Virus record (IMG/VR): IMGVR_UViG_3300036771_000101
Location: 1-64,000 of that record
Strand: one strand, 5' to 3'
Length of the DNA: 64,000 nt
Origin: a virus
A model generated the notes under the pieces. The model was not told where the DNA came from, did no database searches, and saw only the letters and a program-made list of their open reading frames with translations. Both the position numbers and the translations under genes were made by a program. Positions 42,802 through 51,151 of this stretch are shown in pieces. Each line of letters starts with the position of its first letter. The first letter of the stretch is position 1.

Positions 42802-45336
42802 GTGGCGCCAGTTCTGCGGGGTCGTGCTGTTGCGGCCACCGATTCAAACTTTTCCAGCACGGTCACGGTCCCGCTCAGTTCGTTGGCGCCGTCGGCGGCG
42901 CAGGTTGGCGACGTGATGGTGATGTTCGTCTGGCAGCCGGGGACCGTGTCAACCATCACCATCCCGACTGGCTGGACGCAGGACATTGCCTACCCTTTGT
43001 CGGGCAGCAGTCTCGTTGTGGCGCACCGGGTCAAGCAGGCGGGTGACCCGAGCTCCTGGACGGTAACCGGAATTGAACACACGGCCACCAACCAAGTCAC
43101 CTACGGCATGTGGGCGTACAGCGGAGCGTCAGACAGTTTCTACGGCGTGTACGCCCAGGGCGGCACGGACACTTCACTGGAGACGTACAGCGTCAACACG
43201 CTCGCCGACATGGCGGTTGTCACGTGGCTCTCCGCTGAGGACGGCGATAACCCCGCCGCGAGGATCAACCTCCCTTCGGAGCTCACCCCGCGACTGAACA
43301 ACATCACCTACGTCGCGTTCGGCGACGCCGAGGTGTATGTCCCGGGCGGAACGACCGTTGGACCGTACACGGCGACGAGGAGCGGGGCGTGGTCCGCTCC
43401 ATGGGCCTACTTCATGATCCTCATGGATGGGATCCACCCGCCGCCCATGAACGACAACTGGGCCAACGCAACGGATCTCGGTCGGGCTGTCTCCGGATCG
43501 TTCTCCGGCACCACGAAGGGCGCCACGTCGGAAGACGTCGAAGACACGATCTTCACGGATGCCAGCGTCTGGTACGGCTGGACAGCCCCCGACCGTGGAG
43601 TGCTGACGCTTACCCCGGAACCGAACTACGGCCAGCTCGATGTGTGGATCGGATCACCACTGGCGCAGACATGGAACGTTTTCGACACTGCCGACGTCGC
43701 CGTCGGGGATGGCTCTTATCGGCTAGCAGTCTCTGTGTTCGCTGGGGTCCATTACTGGATACGAGTATCCGACTCCGCGGACTTCACCGTGAACTGGACC
43801 TTCGAGGACTTCCCGGTTGGTTGCGTGCCAGCCGAAGAATGGATCGCAGCCGGGTTCGTTCGTCGCTACATGACAGACGACCAGTACGCCGATCTCTACC
43901 GCGGTTTGAAGGTAGCTCCAGACTTTGCTACTGCACTGATCACCACGGACCACGCCACGTTCAGTCCGCTGACGCTTCCGATCACGGGTGATTGGACATC
44001 GACCAACTTCATTGTCAGCGACGGTCCCTGCGCAGCTATCGGAGGGTGGATCTTCCCCGGCGAGAACCACGGTCTTGCTTCGGCTGGTCTCGTCATCACC
44101 AACGACGCGGGGCGCACCTGGAAATACCCGAGCAGCGTTTTCTTACACGACCACGATCAGCATCCCGACCCGACTGATCCCAACGATCACGACGTCTTCA
44201 TCGACTATGACAAATGGACCGACCAGGGAGCCGTGGGCAACGGTCGGATGGTCGTGATCGGCTACGTGACCCATCCAGACTCGGTTCTCGATGAGACGGG
44301 GGCGTCCGCGGCGTTCTTCGGTGATTCGGCACCTCGGGTTATCAGTGCTCCGAGCGACGATCTCTCGACGTGGGGGACGGCGTCGATCTCTTATCTCACG
44401 GCAACGCCGCTGACCCATCATTACGATTCGATCTACCCGGGTGGAGATGAGTTTCCGTTTGGGCTTCAACCACACTTCGTTATGTTGGCGTTCGCTGGGG
44501 GCTACTTCTTCGTTGTGGCCGAACCTGATCTCATTGGTGGGCTCTACGGGGAAGACCCGCCGGGTTACACAGCACCCGACGAGCTCGCCCACATGTGGCG
44601 AAGCCTTGATGGCATCACCTGGATTGAAACTGGGCGACTTCCGGAGACAAATTCGGCGCTGCGGGCGATCGCCAGCGACGGTACGAAATGGATCGGTTCG
44701 GGTTTCTGGTACGACAATCCTCCCTACGGAGGAAGTTACAGTTTCAACCGAAGCGGTCCCAGTCACGGTCACCCCTTTGGAGGCACGCGACACAAGGCCA
44801 TGTGGAGATCGTTGGATGCCGGGAATACCTGGGTCATCGTCGCTGACGACCTTTCTGAGCATCTCAATCCGATCGTCTGCGACCATGGGGTTTGGTTGGC
44901 AGCTGGTAGTACCGGGCTCCACCGCAGCGACGATGGTGAAACTTGGACACTCGTGCGAACGCTTTACAACATTTCGGATATCTACTGGGACGGTGATCGC
45001 TGGTGGGTGAGCCGGGGCGGTGTCGACGCCGTCGCCACTGTTTGGACCGGATCTTCAGATGGTCTGACGTGGACTCCGATCACCACCAATTTTGACGATG
45101 GGCAGGCGTTCGGAAGTTTCTTCAGTCGCGGCTACTGCATCGGGGTTCGGAAGGTCGTTCCTGTGTATGTCCCGCCGAACCGCACTCCTCGCGCCGATAT
45201 CCCGGTGCAGCAAGTCGAACTTCATCTTCCCTCGGGGCGGGGGAGTCCACGCACTCGCGTGAAGGTTGGTAGCGACAGCATCATCCAGATGACATCACGA
45301 GATCCGCAACCGCCTACTTCTGGATCGCCAACATGA
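42802..45336 (+). CDS. Fibre protein with Asp-box (BNR) repeats, sialidase-like propeller
   Basis: 844 residues, GTG after GGAGATAG. Domains: a beta domain (1-212; GDVMVMFVWQPGTVS, IPTGWTQDI) related to that at 16055; a beta-sandwich domain (about 216-335; NDNWANATDLGRAVSGSFSG, DASVWYGWTAP) like bacterial pre-peptidase-type domains; then a propeller with five Asp-box motifs (TNDAGRTWKY near 432, SLDGITWIE near 602, SLDAGNTWVI near 669, SDDGETWTL near 708, SSDGLTWTP near 751). Asp-boxes mark sialidases and other glycan-binding propellers. A sialidase active site (Arg triad) is not evident, so binding is more likely than cleavage. Confidence 0.78.
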   Translation: MAPVLRGRAVAATDSNFSSTVTVPLSSLAPSAAQVGDVMVMFVWQPGTVSTITIPTGWTQDIAYPLSGSSLVVAHRVKQAGDPSSWTVTGIEHTATNQVTYGMWAYSGASDSFYGVYAQGGTDTSLETYSVNTLADMAVVTWLSAEDGDNPAARINLPSELTPRLNNITYVAFGDAEVYVPGGTTVGPYTATRSGAWSAPWAYFMILMDGIHPPPMNDNWANATDLGRAVSGSFSGTTKGATSEDVEDTIFTDASVWYGWTAPDRGVLTLTPEPNYGQLDVWIGSPLAQTWNVFDTADVAVGDGSYRLAVSVFAGVHYWIRVSDSADFTVNWTFEDFPVGCVPAEEWIAAGFVRRYMTDDQYADLYRGLKVAPDFATALITTDHATFSPLTLPITGDWTSTNFIVSDGPCAAIGGWIFPGENHGLASAGLVITNDAGRTWKYPSSVFLHDHDQHPDPTDPNDHDVFIDYDKWTDQGAVGNGRMVVIGYVTHPDSVLDETGASAAFFGDSAPRVISAPSDDLSTWGTASISYLTATPLTHHYDSIYPGGDEFPFGLQPHFVMLAFAGGYFFVVAEPDLIGGLYGEDPPGYTAPDELAHMWRSLDGITWIETGRLPETNSALRAIASDGTKWIGSGFWYDNPPYGGSYSFNRSGPSHGHPFGGTRHKAMWRSLDAGNTWVIVADDLSEHLNPIVCDHGVWLAAGSTGLHRSDDGETWTLVRTLYNISDIYWDGDRWWVSRGGVDAVATVWTGSSDGLTWTPITTNFDDGQAFGSFFSRGYCIGVRKVVPVYVPPNRTPRADIPVQQVELHLPSGRGSPRTRVKVGSDSIIQMTSRDPQPPTSGSPT

Positions 45337-48002
45337 CAACAACCCATACCGTCGGTGAGCAGAACATCAGCGGATACGTGAATCTTACGGTTGAAGGGAC
45401 TACTGGGTTCCCTGCGTCTGGCTGGTTGAAGATCGGTGCTTCGCTGTACAGCTACAACGGCAAATCCTCGTATCAACTGTTGCAGGTGACCGGTCCTCAG
45501 TGGCAGTTCGACTCCGGAACCGAGGTGACGCTGTATAGGTCGGCGCTGGCTCCGCCGGTCATCGTTGGCGAGTTTCGCAACGAGGGGGTCGGGAGTGTCG
45601 CCACATTGGACGTGACTGGCGCTGTTGGAGATGTCGTAGGTCTCTGCCTGGTGGTACCAGAGCGGTCAATTACGTATCTCACGCACCAGAGCCCACCGAC
45701 TCGCTATTGGACTCAGAGCGTCGGTGGCTGGACTCATGCTAGCGGCACCAATCCCGTGCGCGGCTACCATAGTTGGTACCGGTTCATGACTGACAAAACC
45801 CAAACGTTCCAATGGACGTTTGATCAGTCGTTCGCATGGGAGTTCGCGGGAGCAACTTTCCAGCTGGCGGAAGACCCAGGGCATCTCGCCGGGTCAGTAG
45901 CAAACTCATCTGCGACTGATGGCACTATTGCCTTTGGCTACAATCAGCTGGTCAATTTCCCGCCAGAATCGGTTATGGTCGATGTGCTGGGAGGGAAGAG
46001 CTCTGGATCTACGATCACTGCTCCAGATCCCGATCCGGGTCTCTACACGTCGTTTCGTCCCTACGGCGAGTTCCCGATGTGGGCAGGGGGTGGCGGTGGA
46101 ACGCCTGCATACCCCGCCGATCTGCGGCCCTACTACAATTCGGTTGCTTCGGTGCAAGCGGGGGACTTACTGCTGTTACAGGCATGGTCTGCTACGGGCG
46201 GGTCAACACCGCTTCTTGCGGGCTGGACTTCGTTGTTCACTGCCAGTGACCCACAATGTCGGTTGTCGTACCGGGTCTGGCAAGAAGGTGATCCCACGAC
46301 GATTGCAGGGGCGGGCGACCTGTTCTACTTCTATATCTTTCGAGGAGTAAGCCAGTCGTCGCCGATCGAGGCATTTTCATCCTCCGGTTCAGTTGGAGCG
46401 ACTGACGACAGCCTTTGGGTGGCACTTTTTTTCTTGACGACAGTATCTACCTCGTACTACATCGATAGTCCCTCAGGGAGATCAGGTAATCCGTGGGGGT
46501 TCGCTGAACGTGCAGGTATCAACTCGTACGGTACGAACAAAATGGGTCTCGCTGATCAACCCGTCGAAGCCGGGACGTACAATCAACTTGTTTGGACGTG
46601 GGGCAACGGGAACCCTATGTCGTCGCTGGGGACGTTTGCTCAAGCTGCGGTTATGCTTCGGCCAGCAACGCCACCTTCAGCGCACGGAACGCTCAAGAAG
46701 ACCCCAGCGTTTTTCACGCGTACGGAGCCGGGGGGATTGTGGACCCCGTACAGCTATACGAGCAGCGACCGAGGTACGTGGTTTGTCTCGCAAAGTATCC
46801 TGTCGGCGCCTCCTCCAGAGGAGGCTTACGGCGATTTCCTGTCAGCAGCAAATGCCACGATTGCCATTGCCGTAGCAGGACTTGAGAACTATCACGGGGG
46901 CAGTCCTCAGGATGGAACGCTGAGGGAGGAATGGCTTGCTCTCTACCCGGAAGATGCTCGCCCGTTCCTCGCCGCGTTTCCCGATAGTCCGGTTCCCGAG
47001 AATGTTTCGTCCATCATCTATCTGAACGACAACGGCGACACCGTAGCTGTCCATCCGTACAGCCGGGGCCGAGACACATGGGGATACGGCCCGGTGTTCA
47101 GCCCGGACGGCTCAACTCTTGTCGTCTCAGGGTGGTTCAGCGACACCGACTTCTACTGTTTCGGTCTGGACGGCACTGCGCTCTGGCAAACCTCCAACTA
47201 TGGAGTTGATACGCCGCCGTGTTTTTCGGCCGACGGGACGGTGCTCTACGCGTTCAGCACTTGGGGTCCCGAGAACACGCTGCTCACGATCGACGCGGCG
47301 ACTGGTGATCTACTCGACTCGAAAGCGCTGAGCGATCAGGGTCAGTGGCCTCCGTGGAACCCGCGTTTCATGCCTGACGGCACGCACCTCATTGGAGCGG
47401 TGTACGACAATGATGAGCCGATTGGGATTTACACGATAGAGATCGCAACCGGAGCGTACGAACCGTGGTTGTTGTGGGACGACGTTGTAGGCGACTTGCC
47501 GTTCCCTGTTTCGTCTGGGGAGTGGGGGCTTGACGTTCATCCGGGTGGTGAAGGTTTCGTTGTAGCTGTTCGTGGCAATTCGTCTCGTCGTTCGTTTGAG
47601 ACGATGCTGATCGAGGTTGGCTGGGACAAGTCGATTCAGAACACTTACCGGATGGGGGACTGGGCGTTTACTTCCGGGTTCCCTCCGGGGATGATCGAGC
47701 TCTGCTACTCGCGAGATGGCAATTACATCTACACGACGGATGATCTTGGGTGGCTCGTCATGCGGTTCACTCGGGGACCGGGGAGTGTCGGTGGCGAGCT
47801 CCCCTTCATGAATCTCCAATACGTTTCGCGGGCCGATTGGGAAGCGGAAGGTTTCCCTCTGGATCTGGGTGATTTCTCGGAGACCGACGTTCGTGCTGCC
47901 TGGTTTCCCGGCACCACGGGGGTGGACACTCGGATCCCCTCTGTTGCACGTCCATCGAACGCGATCAGTCACTCCGTGGTGGGGGTGCGGGGCCGATGGT
48001 GA
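45333..48002 (+). CDS. Fibre protein with PQQ/YVTN-like propeller
   Basis: 889 residues, ATG overlapping the previous stop. The N-terminal 75 residues start with GEQNISGYVNLTVEGTTGF, then two beta domains of the GWT--- type (about 75-450). From about residue 585 to the end, blades with FSPDGSTLVVSG, FSADGTVLYAFS, FMPDGTHLIGAV and YSRDGNYIYTTD show the S-DG--LY pattern of WD40-like/YVTN/PQQ propellers. A glycan- or protein-binding adhesin is likely. It is more AT-rich in places than neighbours (for example 45900-46560), which may reflect separate acquisition. Confidence 0.75.
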   Translation: MTTTHTVGEQNISGYVNLTVEGTTGFPASGWLKIGASLYSYNGKSSYQLLQVTGPQWQFDSGTEVTLYRSALAPPVIVGEFRNEGVGSVATLDVTGAVGDVVGLCLVVPERSITYLTHQSPPTRYWTQSVGGWTHASGTNPVRGYHSWYRFMTDKTQTFQWTFDQSFAWEFAGATFQLAEDPGHLAGSVANSSATDGTIAFGYNQLVNFPPESVMVDVLGGKSSGSTITAPDPDPGLYTSFRPYGEFPMWAGGGGGTPAYPADLRPYYNSVASVQAGDLLLLQAWSATGGSTPLLAGWTSLFTASDPQCRLSYRVWQEGDPTTIAGAGDLFYFYIFRGVSQSSPIEAFSSSGSVGATDDSLWVALFFLTTVSTSYYIDSPSGRSGNPWGFAERAGINSYGTNKMGLADQPVEAGTYNQLVWTWGNGNPMSSLGTFAQAAVMLRPATPPSAHGTLKKTPAFFTRTEPGGLWTPYSYTSSDRGTWFVSQSILSAPPPEEAYGDFLSAANATIAIAVAGLENYHGGSPQDGTLREEWLALYPEDARPFLAAFPDSPVPENVSSIIYLNDNGDTVAVHPYSRGRDTWGYGPVFSPDGSTLVVSGWFSDTDFYCFGLDGTALWQTSNYGVDTPPCFSADGTVLYAFSTWGPENTLLTIDAATGDLLDSKALSDQGQWPPWNPRFMPDGTHLIGAVYDNDEPIGIYTIEIATGAYEPWLLWDDVVGDLPFPVSSGEWGLDVHPGGEGFVVAVRGNSSRRSFETMLIEVGWDKSIQNTYRMGDWAFTSGFPPGMIELCYSRDGNYIYTTDDLGWLVMRFTRGPGSVGGELPFMNLQYVSRADWEAEGFPLDLGDFSETDVRAAWFPGTTGVDTRIPSVARPSNAISHSVVGVRGRW

Positions 48003-48089
48003 CTTGGATCAGAAAGACCATGTGTCGATGAGCTCCGTAGGTGATCGAGGTGCTGGTCGCGCGGAGACGCGAGGTGAAAGAAGGAAGGT

Positions 48090-49454
48090 ATGGGCTTCAC
48101 CCAACGGTACGGTCTGAAGAAGCTCAACGTTGGAGACAACCTCTCCGATGACAGCTACAAGTTCTCCGATGCCGACCGAGACACCGAAGATCTCCTCTTC
48201 TTCCTCGGGGTAGAGGGACACCACCACACTGGCGGGGCTGGCTCAGGGAGCGCACCGACCAGCGGGCCGGGCCTGACTGTCGTGACGACGTCGGGTGTGA
48301 TCCCTTCTGGTCGTAGGGTGTACTACAAGTACACGCTCGTTGATCCTACGGGGGCGGAGAGCGGGTCTTCGCCAGAAGCGTTCGTTGATACCCCGGCGCA
48401 GATCCAGGCACCAGCGAAACCGACACTGACGTTCGACACGACAGGTGGAGCGCTTCTCCCCGGGAACTACTACTACATCCTCTCGGCGTACTCCGGAACG
48501 GTCAGCAACTACGAAACTCCAGCGACGAACCCTGAATACATCTTCGTGTCGTCAACGACCGCGACGAACGTCATTACGGTTACACTCCCAGCGCTTCCCT
48601 CCGGGGCTACGGCCTTCAACGTGTATCGGCAGGCACCAGACGGTCCCGGATACTTCTTCCTGACATCGATCGACATGTCGGCGGCGACACCACCGACGCA
48701 GTTCATCGATGACGGATCGATCGCTCCGAACTGCGACCGGACCAGACCACTGACGAACACGTCGCGGCAGACCAACTCGATCATCATCACGCTGCCGACG
48801 ACACTAACCACTGGCTGGTCGTGGCGGATCTACCGGACGTTCACCACCAACGACTACACCACCTCGCTGCTGACCACGCAGACCGTCTCGCCGTACACTG
48901 ACACGGGTATTCCAACGACGTCGGGTCAACCGCCACTGCAAGGACTCAGCCCCGGGAACCCAGCCAGGGTGCAACTCACTGACATGGCTGAAGTCCAAGG
49001 GCGGCTTCCCATGTCCGGCGTGTCAGCGTTTCCGGAGGTCATCACGTTCACGATGGACGGCGACGTGTTCGCTCTGACCGGAACGAACGTGTGGGTCTGC
49101 GAACATCCTCAGGCGACGATCATCGCTGTGCGGGCCTCGCTCGGTCGAGGGTACACGCCGACGAACCAGGATGTGATCGTCAACGTAAAGAAAGGCAGCG
49201 GAGCGACACCTGTGTTCTCGTCCATTTTCACCGCTGATGCTGACCGGCCACGGATCCCAGTTGGGTTGCAGATCGGGACCAGGATGCCGCCAACGGCCAT
49301 CACTGAACTCGTGGAGGGCGACTGCCTCACGGTCGATGTTGATCAGGCGGACACGGCCAGCCCACCCACGGATCAGGATCTCACCGTGTCGATCTGCATC
49401 TACTCTTACGGTTGGACTGACCCGACGAGCCATCCCTGGACGGTGTGGCCGTGA
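48090..49454 (+). CDS. Fibre or baseplate protein with FN3-like domains
   Basis: 454 residues, ATG behind AGAAGGAAGG; the 87 bases before it hold no gene. Residues 1-60 are a charged docking segment (DNLSDDSYKFSDADRDTEDL, then GVEGHHHTGG). Two FN3-like domains follow (about 70-180 and 185-285; YYILSAYSGTVSNYETPATN, FNVYRQAPDGPGY, and WRIYRTFTTNDYTTS). The last 130 residues resemble the tip domain of adhesin III at 11693 (ATIIAVRASLGRGYTP, CLTVDVDQADTAS). The YYY-L-A-- / FNVYR patterns are common in phage fibres. Virion adhesin by context. Confidence 0.76.
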   Translation: MGFTQRYGLKKLNVGDNLSDDSYKFSDADRDTEDLLFFLGVEGHHHTGGAGSGSAPTSGPGLTVVTTSGVIPSGRRVYYKYTLVDPTGAESGSSPEAFVDTPAQIQAPAKPTLTFDTTGGALLPGNYYYILSAYSGTVSNYETPATNPEYIFVSSTTATNVITVTLPALPSGATAFNVYRQAPDGPGYFFLTSIDMSAATPPTQFIDDGSIAPNCDRTRPLTNTSRQTNSIIITLPTTLTTGWSWRIYRTFTTNDYTTSLLTTQTVSPYTDTGIPTTSGQPPLQGLSPGNPARVQLTDMAEVQGRLPMSGVSAFPEVITFTMDGDVFALTGTNVWVCEHPQATIIAVRASLGRGYTPTNQDVIVNVKKGSGATPVFSSIFTADADRPRIPVGLQIGTRMPPTAITELVEGDCLTVDVDQADTASPPTDQDLTVSICIYSYGWTDPTSHPWTVWP

Positions 49455-49960
49455 CCATCCAAGACGATGCTCGGGCCATCCTCATCGACAGGTTCGCCAA
49501 TGCTGGGGTGACTTTCACTGATGAGGTTCTCGACGCGGTTCTGCTCAACATCCCTACGGATGGCCTGATCACGGCCGCTGCAGCCCGCGTGAGGTGGGAA
49601 TGGTGGGATGGGGTATCGCCGGTCAACGGGGTTCCTGCCCAACGGGTGTTGCAGCAGTTCGAGATTCCTGATCGGGCGTTGCTGGTGTATGTAGACGACC
49701 AGCTGTTGTACTTCCAGCCTCACGATCCGTCGGAGGACGGGATGGTGCCTCTTACGTCAGCGTCGGATGCCGTAGCAACGGCGTTTGCTGACACCGTTGT
49801 GCAGAGCCTTGCGCTTGAGGCGTTCACGGCCTTGGCCGGTATCCAGTTGCAGCAGGTAGCCGATCAGCAGGCAGCGCGAACTGGTGTGACACCGACGCCT
49901 GCTGATCAGTCCCCCGCTGCTGTGAGGCGACGTAGAACTACTTCGGCCTCGGGAGGTTGA
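49451..49960 (+). CDS. Hypothetical protein in the fibre operon
   Basis: 169 residues from GTG 49451, which overlaps the previous stop by four bases (GTG 49445 adds two residues). The first 120 residues are mixed alpha/beta (AILIDRFANAGVTFTDEVLD, LQQFEIPDRALLVYVDDQLLYF); the end is helical then basic and Ser-rich (VRRRRTTSASGG). Not recognisable; possibly a fibre chaperone or baseplate wedge. Confidence 0.68.
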   Translation: MTIQDDARAILIDRFANAGVTFTDEVLDAVLLNIPTDGLITAAAARVRWEWWDGVSPVNGVPAQRVLQQFEIPDRALLVYVDDQLLYFQPHDPSEDGMVPLTSASDAVATAFADTVVQSLALEAFTALAGIQLQQVADQQAARTGVTPTPADQSPAAVRRRRTTSASGG

Positions 49961-49961
49961 C

Positions 49962-50354
49962 ATGGGCGTTGGGGTTGTCCTCGCCAACTCGGTTCTCACC
50001 TACATCCTGAAAAGTGGCAGCATTTCGTGCTACGTGTCGCTGCACACGGATGAGCCGCAGCCGTTGATCGCGACACCGGATCTGCATGAGGTGACCGGTT
50101 CGGCGTATGCACGGGAGCCGCTTACTGGAACGGACTGGGCAGCGGCGGCTGATGGGATGATCGAGACGGATAACGCGGTGACGTTCCCACCCGCCGGGGC
50201 GTCTTGGGGAACTGTGACGCATGTCGGGATCTACGACGCTTTGACTAGCGGGAATCTGCTGTGGTGGGGGCCGCTTGCTACACCGAGAGCGGTGAGCTCT
50301 GGCGACACGATCAGTTTCCCGGTGGGGAACCTGTCGGGGCGGGTGCCTCAGTGA
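49962..50354 (+). CDS. Fibre-type protein, DALTGGNLLYWG family (copy 2)
   Basis: 130 residues, ATG after GGGAGG. Shares VLTYILKSGSISCYVSLHTDEP with family copies in layout and ASWGTVTHVGIYDALTSGN closely. Final strands DTISFPVGNLSG. It is the first of three tandem paralogues with four-base overlap to the next. Structural, tail-associated by family context. Confidence 0.75.
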   Translation: MGVGVVLANSVLTYILKSGSISCYVSLHTDEPQPLIATPDLHEVTGSAYAREPLTGTDWAAAADGMIETDNAVTFPPAGASWGTVTHVGIYDALTSGNLLWWGPLATPRAVSSGDTISFPVGNLSGRVPQ

Positions 50355-50734
50355 GCGACAATCTCAGCGACTACCTGGAGAACGCTCTCCTCAACGCTGT
50401 GTTGCGAGCGACGAGCTACACGTCCCCCACGACTGTTTATCTGGCGCTGTTCACGACTCCAACATCGGACGCTGCACCAGGCACCGAGGTTTCTGGAGGA
50501 AGCTACGCTCGGCAGGCAGTGACGTTCGCTGCTCCAAGCGGGGGTCTCGCCTCGAACTCTGGGGTTATCACGTTCAGCAACATGCCCGCCTGCACGATCA
50601 CGCATTCGGCGATCATGGACGCTCTCACTGGCGGGAACATGCTGTTCCAGGGATCGTTGCCTTCGGCGCGAACGTTGGCCGTGGCTGATTCGGTGACGTT
50701 CGCGGTCGGTTCGATCACGGCGACTTTGGCGTAG
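50351..50734 (+). CDS. Fibre-type protein, DALTGGNLLYWG family (copy 3)
   Basis: 127 residues from GTG 50351, overlapping the previous stop (GTGA); an upstream GTG (50261) lies inside the previous gene. SDNLSDYLENALLNAVLRAT, VYLALFTTPTSD, GGSYARQAVTF and MDALTGGNMLFQG follow the family layout closely. Same role as its neighbours. The tandem copies probably arose by duplication and may form hetero-oligomers. Confidence 0.76.
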   Translation: MSDNLSDYLENALLNAVLRATSYTSPTTVYLALFTTPTSDAAPGTEVSGGSYARQAVTFAAPSGGLASNSGVITFSNMPACTITHSAIMDALTGGNMLFQGSLPSARTLAVADSVTFAVGSITATLA

Positions 50735-50742
50735 GAGGCAGA

Positions 50743-51150
50743 GTGGGGAGCGCATCTGATACCTACGAGAACAACCTCCTGAATGCCATCCTGGGTGCAG
50801 GCTTCACCAAGGACGCCACCGTGTATGTGGCGCTCTGCACGTCCGCTCCGACGGACTCGGCGCTCGGAACGGAACCGAGTGGGAACGGCTATGCCAGAGC
50901 AGTCGTCCCGAACAACGCAACGAACTGGCCCACTGCTGCAGGGGGGCAGAAGAGCAATGGTGCGGCGATCGCGTTTCCTATGGCGACGGGAAGCTGGGGC
51001 ACGGTGACGCACTGGATGCTGATGAACCATGCGACAGCTACAGCAGCGTCGAACATGATTGCCTGGGGAGTGCTTGGTTCGTCGTTGGCGGTGGCGAACT
51101 TTGACGTGCCGCAGTTCGGGATTAACGCGCTTGTGCTGACAATGGACTGA
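50743..51150 (+). CDS. Fibre-type protein, DALTGGNLLYWG family (copy 4, divergent)
   Basis: 135 residues, GTG after TAGGAGGCAG. SDTYENNLLNAILGAGF, VYVALCTSAPTDS, GNGYARAVV and GSWGTVTHWMLMNHA match the family but the DALTGGN loop is replaced by NHATATAAS. The loop change may alter the contact site. Stop is one base before the next ATG. Confidence 0.74.
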   Translation: MGSASDTYENNLLNAILGAGFTKDATVYVALCTSAPTDSALGTEPSGNGYARAVVPNNATNWPTAAGGQKSNGAAIAFPMATGSWGTVTHWMLMNHATATAASNMIAWGVLGSSLAVANFDVPQFGINALVLTMD

Positions 51151-51151
51151 G

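Noticed and set aside
48003-48089. Small gene between the PQQ-like and FN3-like proteins
   Set aside because: Only very short frames without SD.
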